From Akkermansiaceae bacterium UBA4589 (GTDB lineage: Bacteria; Verrucomicrobiota; Verrucomicrobiia; Verrucomicrobiales; Akkermansiaceae), in assembly GCA_002387565.1 (NCBI GenBank), contig DGJT01000008.1:24386-52452 (forward strand): a stretch of 28,067 bases of DNA, read 5' to 3'. The notes beneath the pieces are model-generated. The model did no database searches, was not told the origin of the DNA, and worked only from the letters and a program-made list of their open reading frames with translations. Both the position numbers and the translations under genes were made by a program. Positions 14,596 through 22,978 of this stretch are shown here, piece after piece. Every line of letters begins with the position of its first letter. The first letter of the stretch is position 1.

Positions 14596-15246
14596 ATGTC
14601 ACATACACTACCTGAACTCGGATATAGTTATGACGCTCTTGAGCCTCATATCGATGCAGCCACTATGGAAATCCACCATACTAAGCACCATAACACTTAT
14701 GTAACTGGGCTTAATGCGGCTTTGGAATCAGCACCAGAATTGCAAGGCAAGCCAGTTTGCGAGCTTATTTCTGATTTAGCTTCAGCTCCAGAAGCTATTC
14801 AAACACCTCTTCGTAATCATGGCGGAGGTCATCTCAATCACTCTATTTTTTGGAAGATCATTGCTCCAGGTGGCTCAGCTGAGCCTACAGGAAAAGTAGC
14901 TGAGCAAATCATTGCTGATTTTGGCTCACTCGATGAATTCAAAGACGAATTTGCTAAAGCCGCAGCTACACGCTTTGGTTCTGGCTGGGCATGGGTATGC
15001 GTAAACCCACAAGGCAAGCTCATTATTTGTTCTACCCCTAACCAAGATAACCCACTAATGGCTGAGTTTGCAGGAACTTGCGGCAACCGCCCTCTTATTG
15101 GTCTCGATGTTTGGGAACATGCTTATTATCTCAACTACCAAAACCGTCGCCCTGATTATATTGCTGCCTTTTGGTCAGTACTTAACTGGGATGTCGTTGA
15201 AGAAAGATACCAAAACATCATTAGCTCACCTAGTTGCGCTAAATAG
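14596..15246 (+). CDS. sodA: Superoxide dismutase, Mn-type
   Basis: This enzyme converts superoxide to oxygen and hydrogen peroxide. The 216-residue protein has the Fe/Mn-SOD metal ligands H27 (MEIHHTKHH), H82 (HLNHSIFW), D171 and H175 (DVWEHAYY). The residues that separate Mn from Fe enzymes favour manganese: Gly in GGGHLNH and Gln150 in NQDNPLM supplying the second-sphere glutamine. No signal peptide is present, so it is cytoplasmic. The gene has its own promoter and terminator. The Mn assignment is inferred from sequence; cambialistic use of Fe cannot be excluded. Confidence 0.94.
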   Translation: MSHTLPELGYSYDALEPHIDAATMEIHHTKHHNTYVTGLNAALESAPELQGKPVCELISDLASAPEAIQTPLRNHGGGHLNHSIFWKIIAPGGSAEPTGKVAEQIIADFGSLDEFKDEFAKAAATRFGSGWAWVCVNPQGKLIICSTPNQDNPLMAEFAGTCGNRPLIGLDVWEHAYYLNYQNRRPDYIAAFWSVLNWDVVEERYQNIISSPSCAK

Positions 15247-15268
15247 TTGTAATTTTTATCAATCTAAT

Positions 15269-15302
15269 AAAATGTCACAGGCTTAGGTCTGTGACATTTT
15301 TT
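15269..15302 (+). terminator. Rho-independent terminator of the sod gene
   Basis: A perfect 12-bp stem (15269-15280 with 15289-15300, AAAATGTCACAG/CTGTGACATTTT) has an 8-nt loop and continues into a T run through 15302, 23 bases after the stop codon. Confidence 0.9.
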
Positions 15303-15307
15303 ATGCT

Positions 15308-15335
15308 TTGATTCTAATGAGTTTGTGATTAAATA
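15308..15335 (+). promoter_or_regulatory. Possible promoter of the Gld-type ABC operon
   Basis: TTGATT at 15308-15313 and TAAATA at 15330-15335 are separated by 16 nt, immediately after the sod terminator and about 36 bp before the first ABC gene. Both hexamers are imperfect. Confidence 0.4.
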
Positions 15336-15371
15336 CATCAACTTGTTTATCCTAGTTCTAATTTCCCTTTC

Positions 15372-16367
15372 ATGTCCATTATACAAGCACGTCATCTAAC
15401 AAAAAACTACGGCAAAAAAACCGTAGTCGATTCGCTTGATTTTGAAATTGAGCAGGGGAAAATTGTGGGGTTAATTGGGAAAAATGGTGCTGGGAAAAGC
15501 TCTCTTTTAAAAATGCTAACTACTTACCTTATTCCACACAAAGGTGAGCTAAAGATAGCCGACTTTGATATTTATAGTGAGGCACCAAAAATAAGAAAAA
15601 TTATTGGCTATCTACCAGAAAAAGCATGTGTTTATCCAGATATGCGAGTCAAAGAATACCTTAAATTTAGAGCTCGCATCAAAGGGATTGATAATAGAGA
15701 TGTGAATCGCGCTGTTTCACATGTGATGGAGCAATGTAATTTGCTGCCATTTTCTCGTCATTTAATTGCTCATTTATCCAAAGGCTACACCCAACGTGTT
15801 GGATTAGCCGATGCTCTGATTGCTCGACCTAGGCTTTTGTTGCTCGATGAGCCTATGAGTGGTTTTGATCCTGAGCAAATGCAACAAATGCTCTTAGTCA
15901 TTGAAAAACTCAAAGGCGACTACACGATTATTTTATCTAGTCATAATCTCGAGCAAGTTTCTGCTATTTGTGATGACTTTTTAGTCATGGATAATGGTAG
16001 CCTGATTTGCCAGGGCTCGTTGGAATTCTTACGTGAACAAGTCAAACAAGTAGAACGTGTTGATATAGAGATTCAGCACCCTCTAAAATCTCTCAAAGAA
16101 CAATTAAAAGCATCACCCAAAGTTAAACAAATTCAAATTATTGAATCTACCAAGAATGATTGGCACCATATGAGACTCTACGGCTACCGTAACAAGACAG
16201 GGTTACTCGACTGGTGCAGTCAGTTTATTCAAAAAACAGCTTACCCTGTGCGCCTTTTACAAGAAAAAGAGCCTAGCCTAGATGCTGTTTTTAGTCAGCT
16301 TGTCGAATCGGAGAAAGAGCCTACAAAAAAACCAGCTAAAAAATCTCAACCAGAAAAATCTTCCTAA
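15372..16367 (+). CDS. ABC transporter ATPase, GldA type
   Basis: This 331-residue ATP-binding subunit belongs to an ABC-2 type exporter. It has Walker A GKNGAGKS (36-43), signature LSKGYTQRV, Walker B LLLLDEP with the D-loop SGFDP, and the switch histidine in SSHN. A C-terminal accessory domain (about 220-310) follows, as in GldA and related ATPases, then a Lys/Pro/Ser-rich tail (about 315-331). All catalytic motifs are intact. The next gene, an ABC-2 permease, starts 2 bp after the stop, and a GldG-like protein follows. In Bacteroidota GldAFG is tied to gliding motility; in other phyla the same set occurs without gliding and its substrate is unknown. Confidence 0.9.
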   Translation: MSIIQARHLTKNYGKKTVVDSLDFEIEQGKIVGLIGKNGAGKSSLLKMLTTYLIPHKGELKIADFDIYSEAPKIRKIIGYLPEKACVYPDMRVKEYLKFRARIKGIDNRDVNRAVSHVMEQCNLLPFSRHLIAHLSKGYTQRVGLADALIARPRLLLLDEPMSGFDPEQMQQMLLVIEKLKGDYTIILSSHNLEQVSAICDDFLVMDNGSLICQGSLEFLREQVKQVERVDIEIQHPLKSLKEQLKASPKVKQIQIIESTKNDWHHMRLYGYRNKTGLLDWCSQFIQKTAYPVRLLQEKEPSLDAVFSQLVESEKEPTKKPAKKSQPEKSS

Positions 16368-16369
16368 TC

Positions 16370-17122
16370 ATGCCTGTTTTTCATGCCCTTCTCAAAAAAG
16401 AATTCAGAGCTCTAAGTCAAGCGCCTGCTACTTGGGTAATTTGGGCTGTGATGATGCTGGGGCAGGGATTCTGTATCAGCTCTAGCCTAAAAGTATTTCA
16501 ACAGCAAGCACTTATAGAGACTGTACTTTTTACCAGTTTCAATAATCAATTTTTCTGGTTTTGTTATTTTATTTTATTCCCTCTTTTAACGATGAAGCTC
16601 TTTGCGGAAGAAGAGCGCTTAGGGACTATGGAGTCACTTTTGACGGCTCCAATTAATTTGTCGTGGATTTTAATGAGTAAATTTTTAGCGGCTTATCTTT
16701 GGTACCTTATTTTATGGCTTCCATCGGTTATTGCGATGATTGTGATCAGTTTAACTCCTAGCTTCAAAGGTGTATTTTTACTTGAGGATGTGGTTGCTGT
16801 TTACCTTTTGATTGGAGTGATGGGTATTAGTTTTGTGGCTTGGGGATGTTTGTGTTCTTCGTTATCTAAGCATCAGGTTCTAGCTGGCATTTATTGTTTG
16901 CTAGGTTTAATCTCACACCATTTCCTCGGTTGGACCACGCATATTTGGGGTAACTATTTTCAAGCTTCAAGCTTCATTGATTTCTTATCTAGTCGCTGGC
17001 ATATTCAGGTAGCTAGTCAGGGGCTTATTGCTTTTGATTCTTGGTTTTACTTTGTATCTTGTGGTCTAATTATTTTGTTTATCACTTATTATCATCTTAA
17101 CCTTAAGCGTCTCAAGCGTTAA
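16370..17122 (+). CDS. ABC-2 type permease, GldF-like
   Basis: This 250-residue integral membrane protein has about six predicted membrane segments. It opens with FHALLKKEFRALSQAPATWVIWAVMMLG, the typical start of ABC-2 permeases (cytoplasmic amphipathic KEFR segment, then the first membrane helix), and carries the EEERLGTMESLLTAPI motif characteristic of this family. It follows the ATPase gene by 2 bp and precedes the GldG-like gene by 20 bp, so together they form the pore, motor and accessory subunit of one exporter. The substrate is unknown. Confidence 0.87.
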   Translation: MPVFHALLKKEFRALSQAPATWVIWAVMMLGQGFCISSSLKVFQQQALIETVLFTSFNNQFFWFCYFILFPLLTMKLFAEEERLGTMESLLTAPINLSWILMSKFLAAYLWYLILWLPSVIAMIVISLTPSFKGVFLLEDVVAVYLLIGVMGISFVAWGCLCSSLSKHQVLAGIYCLLGLISHHFLGWTTHIWGNYFQASSFIDFLSSRWHIQVASQGLIAFDSWFYFVSCGLIILFITYYHLNLKRLKR

Positions 17123-17142
17123 TCATTTAGCTGTTAGTTTTT

Positions 17143-18642
17143 ATGTTTAACTTATTCTCATCATCTTTATTGGCTGGACGTCGTAGACTTAGGCAGCGTC
17201 AACGCTTGCGCTTTGCTCAATTACTTGGGCTTATCATTATAGCTATTTTCATTAATACTTTCCTGTACACCTTCGGCTTAATGCTGGATTTAAAGGCGCA
17301 TTCTCGCTTTAAGCTCGACTCTATCACTCAACAAGTTTTCCAGTCAGAGCTTATTGTTAATCGTGAGAAACCCATCGAAATCATCGTTGCTATTCGATAC
17401 AATCATCCACAATTGACACATTTAAAATTACTATTGCGTAGTTATAAAAAGCTCAATCCAGATATACTCAACATTACATGGATAGATCCTATTAAAGAGC
17501 CTAACCACGCGCTACAGGTTCAGACAAAATATGGCATTGATTTTCATGATGATCTTATGATTATTGATGCTCAAACCAGTAATGATGGCAATGCTGCCAA
17601 ATCTAAGCATGTGCGGATTTTTAGCATAAAAGATCTCATGGTGTATACCACTGACTCAGCAAAAAATCGTATTTTACCGACTGCCTATAGAGAAGAGGAT
17701 ATGATCACGTCTCAGCTTATGGGAGCACTGGAAGGCACACCTAAAACACTTTTATTTCTCAAGGATAAGAGCACTAGTGACGTGAAAATCCAGCAAACTT
17801 TAGAAGTGCTTAAAACTCGCCTGGAAACAGAGAATATCAAATGGATCACTGGATTTATCCAAGATTTGCCAGCTTTAAACTATGATGTAGATGCTGTTTT
17901 ACTGATTTCACCAGAAGCGGACTTCTCTAATGCAGAGCTCGATATTTTACAGACCTATTGGAATAAGTCTTATAGTTCAATTTTAGTTACATTAAATCCT
18001 AGATACCCGTTATCACGCTTTAAGTCATTTTTACGTGACCAAGGAATTAGAGCTAGATCAGACATACTTGTTAACGGGAATGCAGCAAATCAAGTAGATG
18101 CTTTTTTTGTTAATGAAGATGTCCATTCTCCTGCTTTCAAAGGTATTGCAAGCACCTTTAGAGGCTTAAGTGGCAGTTTAGATGTGTATCATAACAACCC
18201 TAAGTTGCAGCTCAAACAGCTGTACCCTCAACCGCTTATTCAAGCAAATCAAGGTTATTGGGGCGAAACAAAATTGCCTATTGCAAATGCCAGTTTTGAC
18301 GTTGGAGAAGATTATGCAGAAAATCTCTATTTAGCTGCCAAAGTTGAGCGTCGCTACGAGATTAATAACGAAGAGCTTAGTTCTTATTTATTTGTTTTTA
18401 GTACCGCTGATTTTATGGCTGTAAATCAACTTAGCTTAGAACAAGGTCATTATCTATTATCTGTTATTAATGAAATGGTGAATCGCTATGAACTCATAGG
18501 CATCAGTCAAACGCCTCTTGTGGTAAGCCAACTAGACTTAAGCCAAACACAGCTAGATATAATTCACTTTACTTGGTTAATCATATTTCCTGTGGGCATT
18601 CTTTTAGTTGGTTTCATAGTGTGGCTGACTCGCCGCCGCTAA
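17143..18642 (+). CDS. GldG-like ABC transporter auxiliary protein
   Basis: This 499-residue protein has an N-terminal membrane helix (about 24-48, after the basic RRRLRQRQR stretch) and a C-terminal helix (about 472-495) ending TRRR; the bulk lies outside the cytoplasmic membrane. It matches the GldG/ABC_transp_aux layout: a first thioredoxin-like DUF7088-type domain (about 60-190; LLLRSYKKLNPDILNITWIDP) and a second domain (about 200-400; LLISPEADFSNAELDILQTYW). Position after ATPase and permease genes and before a DUF4340 gene is the standard arrangement for this system. It probably works with the permease on the outer face of the inner membrane. The ligand is unknown. Confidence 0.84.
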   Translation: MFNLFSSSLLAGRRRLRQRQRLRFAQLLGLIIIAIFINTFLYTFGLMLDLKAHSRFKLDSITQQVFQSELIVNREKPIEIIVAIRYNHPQLTHLKLLLRSYKKLNPDILNITWIDPIKEPNHALQVQTKYGIDFHDDLMIIDAQTSNDGNAAKSKHVRIFSIKDLMVYTTDSAKNRILPTAYREEDMITSQLMGALEGTPKTLLFLKDKSTSDVKIQQTLEVLKTRLETENIKWITGFIQDLPALNYDVDAVLLISPEADFSNAELDILQTYWNKSYSSILVTLNPRYPLSRFKSFLRDQGIRARSDILVNGNAANQVDAFFVNEDVHSPAFKGIASTFRGLSGSLDVYHNNPKLQLKQLYPQPLIQANQGYWGETKLPIANASFDVGEDYAENLYLAAKVERRYEINNEELSSYLFVFSTADFMAVNQLSLEQGHYLLSVINEMVNRYELIGISQTPLVVSQLDLSQTQLDIIHFTWLIIFPVGILLVGFIVWLTRRR

Positions 18643-18660
18643 AAAAGCATCATATACAAG

Positions 18661-20673
18661 ATGAACATTAAGTCACTTATCCCTGTTCTTATTATCTCAG
18701 CTTTAGTGGCTACGGGTGTAGTTTTGACTTATAAAAACACCTTATTTTTTCAGACCTGGTTTATTCGTTTAGCTCCTATACCGGATGCGACACCTAGTGG
18801 TTTGTCTCTCGATGAAGTCAATCGATTAAGCTCTATATCACTCTACTATAACCCTCTAAACAACAATGAACGCACTTTAATTCAATTGCAAAAACTAGAA
18901 CGTGGCTGGCAATGGCAAAATAATGAGGTCATTGACCGTGCTGACAATCAGTTAGTAGCCAAGGTTTTAGCTAGCTTTTACCACATAGAAATTTTAGATA
19001 GCTTTGCACTCAATGCATTACAATCTGAAAATGTACAAGCATCAAAAGCCGATATTTTAAACCTCTACGGTATTAATGCTCAATCTATTGAGTTCCAATT
19101 AGATCTGCCTAATACGCATATTTTACAACAGTTTATTCTTGGCGCAGAAGCTCCTTGGATTGGTGAGCGCAAAACCACTGAAGCTATGATCACCTTTTAT
19201 ATTTGGAGCCCAATTAAAGAAAAAATTTATTTAATGCGTTCCCAAAATTTAGATTTTCTTAAACAAGGGCCCACAGTTTTACGTGATAAATCTCCTTTCT
19301 TCTTTAAAACGGATGAACTAGCAAAGATTGAGTTTTCTAGTCCTAAAGAAAATTGGAAAATAGAAAGAAATCAAACTATGTGGCAAGCCACCAAACCCTA
19401 TATTTGTGATATTGATCCAATCGCTATCGATAAACTCATCACTGATATTTCAAAATTAAAAGTGACTCACTTTTTTTCAAGTCTCGCCAATACAAATTAT
19501 GCCAGCTTAGCTAAAAACGATTTTTATACGTTAACTTTAGCCTATAATTTGAGTCTAAAACCCAACTTAGAAACGCTAACCCTTACTCCTGTAAAAGATC
19601 AAAATAATAATACAGCTTATTGGATTGCTAAACATTCGCAGCGTCCTGGGTATTTTCAAATGAAATCGATAGGCTCAACTGATGAACCTGGAATTCTAAA
19701 CTTGTCTCTTAATTTAGCTAACTTACGATCAAAACTTCTTACACAAATGCCTGTAACAAGCATACAAAACATAGGCATGGTGTATCCAGATGGGTTCACT
19801 CAAATTTTATCTCAACCACAACCTGATAACTGGCAACTCACCCTCCCTGGTTCTCAAGCTGGCATCATCAGAGAAAAACCACATGAAAATAAAATAGAGC
19901 CTTTCTTAAAAGCTCTACTTGAAACCCCTGCTCTAAGTATTTTATCTGAACAAGAAGATCCAAGCCTAGATAACTACGGCTTAACTCAAGCTAGTTTAAC
20001 CTTACAAATAAAAACCCAAGAAAAGGCTTACACTCTCAATATTAGCAAAATTATTCAAGCAAGCTCATCTGATGACGCAGAGCCTGCCTCAACTACTTAT
20101 TATGCTAAATGGGATCATCTCAATACTATTTTTAAAATTAGTGAGGAAGCGTACTACCATCTAGTCGTGCCAACTTATCAATGGAGGTCGAGCAAAATTT
20201 GGGACTTTTCGCCTCTAGCTGTAAAAGGACTTATCCGCAAAAAACAAAATAACAATGCTATTGTATTAGGTTATGAAGCATTTGAAAACACATGGACTGC
20301 TCAAGTTAATAATCAAAATCTCAGCATCCACCTAATTCAAGATGAAGCCAATCAGTTATTAACTAATTTAAATAATCTTAGTTCATTTAGCTGGCTCCCT
20401 AAAGATCACCAAGGGGCTCAACAAGCACTGCAAACCCCTAGTATTGCTTTTGATATTATTTTAAAAGATGAGGAAAACCCTGAGCGAGAACAATTTCTTA
20501 CTTTATGGCTCGCACCTACTCAACCTGATCAATATTATTTTTTCTATGGCAAAGTCATTGGACAAGGAAAGCCAAGCTTTATCATCAAAGGAGAGACTGT
20601 AACTAACCTCATTAAGCCTTTATTTGAAAATAGTTTTAATAAACAAGAATTACAAGAGATGCTTACCGATTGA
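18661..20673 (+). CDS. DUF4340 domain membrane-anchored protein
   Basis: This 670-residue protein has one N-terminal membrane helix (about 5-24) and a long periplasmic part that carries DUF4340 repeats. Typical strand-rich segments include LIQLQKLERGWQWQNNEVIDRADNQLV, KIEFSSPKENWKIERNQTMWQATKP (a second copy of the IxxxxxxxxWxIxR..W pattern) and the C-terminal RKKQNNNAIVLGYEAFENTW. DUF4340 genes commonly follow GldG-like genes in non-gliding bacteria and are thought to be part of the same transporter. The gap from the GldG-like gene is 18 bp. No catalytic motif is recognisable. The link to transport is by genomic context. Confidence 0.78.
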   Translation: MNIKSLIPVLIISALVATGVVLTYKNTLFFQTWFIRLAPIPDATPSGLSLDEVNRLSSISLYYNPLNNNERTLIQLQKLERGWQWQNNEVIDRADNQLVAKVLASFYHIEILDSFALNALQSENVQASKADILNLYGINAQSIEFQLDLPNTHILQQFILGAEAPWIGERKTTEAMITFYIWSPIKEKIYLMRSQNLDFLKQGPTVLRDKSPFFFKTDELAKIEFSSPKENWKIERNQTMWQATKPYICDIDPIAIDKLITDISKLKVTHFFSSLANTNYASLAKNDFYTLTLAYNLSLKPNLETLTLTPVKDQNNNTAYWIAKHSQRPGYFQMKSIGSTDEPGILNLSLNLANLRSKLLTQMPVTSIQNIGMVYPDGFTQILSQPQPDNWQLTLPGSQAGIIREKPHENKIEPFLKALLETPALSILSEQEDPSLDNYGLTQASLTLQIKTQEKAYTLNISKIIQASSSDDAEPASTTYYAKWDHLNTIFKISEEAYYHLVVPTYQWRSSKIWDFSPLAVKGLIRKKQNNNAIVLGYEAFENTWTAQVNNQNLSIHLIQDEANQLLTNLNNLSSFSWLPKDHQGAQQALQTPSIAFDIILKDEENPEREQFLTLWLAPTQPDQYYFFYGKVIGQGKPSFIIKGETVTNLIKPLFENSFNKQELQEMLTD

Positions 20674-20680
20674 TAACTAT

Positions 20681-21064
20681 ATGCATAAATTATTCACACT
20701 TTATCGACTTTGGCTTATTCTTTTGGCTTTATCTATCGGATTGTTGGTCGTTTTATCAAGCTTACCAAGAGGCACTCAAGATTTTTCATTTGTATTTGCA
20801 GATAAAATTATACATTTTGGCTATTTTATGGGTATTTCTGGATTACTTAACCTTTATTGGAGTAGTTTCCATCGCTCATCTTATGTATCATTAGGTTGGT
20901 TTTCTGTAGTAATTGTTGCCATTCTTGGTGCGCTTGATGAATGGTATCAGACTTACAGGCCAGGTCGATCTGGCAATGATTTAGGTGATTGGCTAGCTGA
21001 TTGTGCTGGAGCTGTAGTTGGCTATTTAATCATTCGTTTTATTTATCAGTATACTTATAAATAA
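20681..21064 (+). CDS. VanZ-like family membrane protein
   Basis: This 127-residue protein has about four membrane helices. The VanZ-like signature is clear: DKIIHFGYFMG in the first half and GALDEWYQTYRPGRSGNDLGDWLAD in the second, where the acidic and Arg/Gly residues are highly conserved. VanZ-like proteins are linked to low-level teicoplanin resistance in enterococci, but most bacterial members have no known function. An in-frame ATG at 20624 would overlap the DUF4340 gene by about 50 bases; the ATG at 20681, 7 bp past that stop, gives the normal family N-terminus. It sits inside the ABC operon and 8 bp before modB. Confidence 0.8.
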   Translation: MHKLFTLYRLWLILLALSIGLLVVLSSLPRGTQDFSFVFADKIIHFGYFMGISGLLNLYWSSFHRSSYVSLGWFSVVIVAILGALDEWYQTYRPGRSGNDLGDWLADCAGAVVGYLIIRFIYQYTYK

Positions 21065-21072
21065 GCTATTTT

Positions 21073-21732
21073 ATGGAATTATACCCTTACTGGTTAAGCT
21101 TAAAACTAGCCTTTATAACCTCGGCTATTTTGTTAGTTATTTCTATTCCCTTGGCTTATTATATCGCTTATTCAAAACATAAGGCTAAGTTTATTTTAGA
21201 GGCTATCTGTACTCTTCCTTTAGTGTTACCCCCAACTGTTTTAGGCTACTACCTGCTCATCACATTTAGCCCTAACCAAGGCTTAGGAGCTTGGCTTAAA
21301 AATACTTTTGATTGGCAGATAGCGTTTAGTTTTTCTGGACTCGTGATTGGCTCTGTCATTTACAGTTTACCTTTTATGCTACAGCCTATCCTTCATGGCT
21401 TTACTCAACTTCCTTCTACCTACCAAGAAGCGTCCTACACTCTGGGGAAAAGCAAGTTATTCACACTATGCAGAGTGCTACTACCCTGCACTAAACCTGC
21501 TATCATTACGGGTTGTATTTTAAGTTTTGCTCATACACTTGGGGAATTTGGTGTTGTGCTCATGCTCGGCGGTCATTTAAAGTCCACTAAAGTCGTCTCA
21601 ATAGCGATTTATGATGAAGTTCAAATGATGAACTATAGCCAAGCTAATCAATATGCCTTGAGTTTGCTTATTTTTAGTTTTCTCACTCTAATTGCCGCGA
21701 ATTTATTCAAATCACGTTATGTTAAAGGCTGA
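21073..21732 (+). CDS. modB: ModB-like ABC permease (molybdate-type)
   Basis: This 219-residue permease of the ModB/CysW type has five to six predicted helices. ModB landmarks are LPLVLPPTVLGYYLL near residue 55 and the cytoplasmic EAA loop (YQEASYTLGKSKLFTLCRVLLP, about 116-137) followed by the strongly conserved LSFAHTLGEFGVVLMLGG. The 3' end overlaps the modC-like gene by 14 bases, which supports translational coupling. ModB normally imports molybdate for molybdopterin enzymes, receiving it from the periplasmic binding protein ModA, and no modA gene is present in this window. Tungstate or sulfate cannot be separated from molybdate by sequence. Confidence 0.86.
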   Translation: MELYPYWLSLKLAFITSAILLVISIPLAYYIAYSKHKAKFILEAICTLPLVLPPTVLGYYLLITFSPNQGLGAWLKNTFDWQIAFSFSGLVIGSVIYSLPFMLQPILHGFTQLPSTYQEASYTLGKSKLFTLCRVLLPCTKPAIITGCILSFAHTLGEFGVVLMLGGHLKSTKVVSIAIYDEVQMMNYSQANQYALSLLIFSFLTLIAANLFKSRYVKG

Positions 21733-22360
21733 TATCCACTACCATATCCCCAATCGCTACGAGGCTCTTAATTACCATTTTGAACTCGCAGTTGATAGAG
21801 CTAGCATTACAGGCATCTACGGCATATCTGGAGCAGGCAAGAGCACACTGCTCAGACTCGTTGCAGGGTTAGAACAACCATTATCAGGCTATATTAACTT
21901 TGATGAAGCTATCTGGTTCGACTCAAAAAAACAGATCCATTTAGAGCCGCAAAAACGTCAGCTTAGTCTCATGTTTCCAGGCAAACAATTGTTTGCTAAT
22001 ATGTCTGTTAGCCAAAATATTGAGTATGCTAATAACAGCGGCAAAAGCAGTGCAGACTGGTTGAATCAGTTCGACTTAACTCACCTTGCTCAGCGTAAAC
22101 CTGACTATTTATCACAAGGCGAGCAACAGCGGGTCGCCTTTATTAGAGCTCTTGCACGTAAACCTCAATTATTGTTGCTAGACGAACCGTTTTCAGCGAT
22201 TAATGAAGAGTTAAAAGCAGACTATTACCAAACTCTAAAGCACTATCAGCAAGAGTGGCAAATGAGTACTCTTATTATCAGCCATAACCGCTACGAGCTC
22301 AATACCATCTGCCAACAACAATACCAACTGACCAATGGCAAGCTGATTGTAGATATTTAA
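21719..22360 (+). CDS. modC: ModC-like ABC ATPase with altered Q-loop and D-loop
   Basis: This 213-residue ATPase starts inside the end of modB. Walker A GISGAGKST (35-43), signature LSQGEQQRV (131-139), Walker B LLLLDEP (E156) and the switch SHN are present. It deviates elsewhere: the Q-loop reads MFPGKQLF, with Pro87 where ABC ATPases have the Q-loop glutamine, and the D-loop reads SAIN, with Asn162 for the usual Asp. It ends soon after the core domain and lacks the C-terminal TOBE (molybdate-sensing) domain of E. coli ModC. The frame also opens at 21692, but that start would overlap modB much more. It is the last gene of the run and converges on the minus-strand gene at 22368. Confidence 0.82.
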   Translation: MLKADIHYHIPNRYEALNYHFELAVDRASITGIYGISGAGKSTLLRLVAGLEQPLSGYINFDEAIWFDSKKQIHLEPQKRQLSLMFPGKQLFANMSVSQNIEYANNSGKSSADWLNQFDLTHLAQRKPDYLSQGEQQRVAFIRALARKPQLLLLDEPFSAINEELKADYYQTLKHYQQEWQMSTLIISHNRYELNTICQQQYQLTNGKLIVDI

Positions 22361-22367
22361 AATTTTC

Positions 22368-22886
22368 TTAGCGAATAATATTAACCCAACGATCGACTTC
22401 TTCGCTCATAGCTTGGCAGCCTGGACTCCAGCGCTTAGCTCCTTTTAGGCTTTGTATTGCTTCTTTTTGGTTAGCAATGTTTATCTGCCCGTGCTTAAAA
22501 GGCTGCAGAGCTTGAATATCTTGACTTAGGTTAACTATAAATCCTAGTTCAAACCCCTCTGGATGCTTTTCTACATAACTAAGTAAATCTAAAGTAACTT
22601 CGGGAGCATGTATTTCAATGCTTTCTACAAGGTACTCTAAACCAATGGACTCAAGCATGTAGCTAAGTTTTTCATACAGAGATTCGATGTTAATACTTAC
22701 ATGTTCTGACTCCTCTGTTAAGTATTCTTCAAAAGCTTCGCAAATCGTTTCGGAGAGTATGGGGTTTCCCGCATTGTTCTCTTCCAACGCTTCGTCTATC
22801 GCTCGCTCTAACCAATCTAAGTCATAATTGTGAATGTTTTGATTTCCTACTTTGAGAATAGGCTTTTGATCTACAAATGCTATCAT
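22368..22886 (-). CDS. Uncharacterised acidic protein downstream of nrdR
   Basis: This 172-residue protein has no signal peptide or membrane segment and is not recognised. It is acidic and mostly helical by pattern: an N-terminal IAFVDQKPILKVGNQNIHNYDLDWLERAIDEALEE, a middle rich in Glu and Leu (YEKLSYMLESIGLEYLVESIEIHAPEVTLDLLSYV), and a C-terminus with ANQKEAIQSLKGAKRWSPGCQAMSEEVDRWV. It lies 92 bp downstream of nrdR on the same strand, so the two may be co-transcribed. The start ATG is preceded by TAATTTATT with no ribosome binding site. Codon usage looks like its neighbours, so it appears to be a resident gene. A function in nucleotide metabolism would be a guess from position only. Confidence 0.7.
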   Translation of the reverse strand: MIAFVDQKPILKVGNQNIHNYDLDWLERAIDEALEENNAGNPILSETICEAFEEYLTEESEHVSINIESLYEKLSYMLESIGLEYLVESIEIHAPEVTLDLLSYVEKHPEGFELGFIVNLSQDIQALQPFKHGQINIANQKEAIQSLKGAKRWSPGCQAMSEEVDRWVNIIR

Positions 22887-22978
22887 AATAAATTAAGTTG
22901 AGAGTTTAATAAGAGGCGATAGGTGGTAAAAACGGTATTGAGTAGTAACGGTAGCTGAAGTGTCATAAAAAATGAGGA

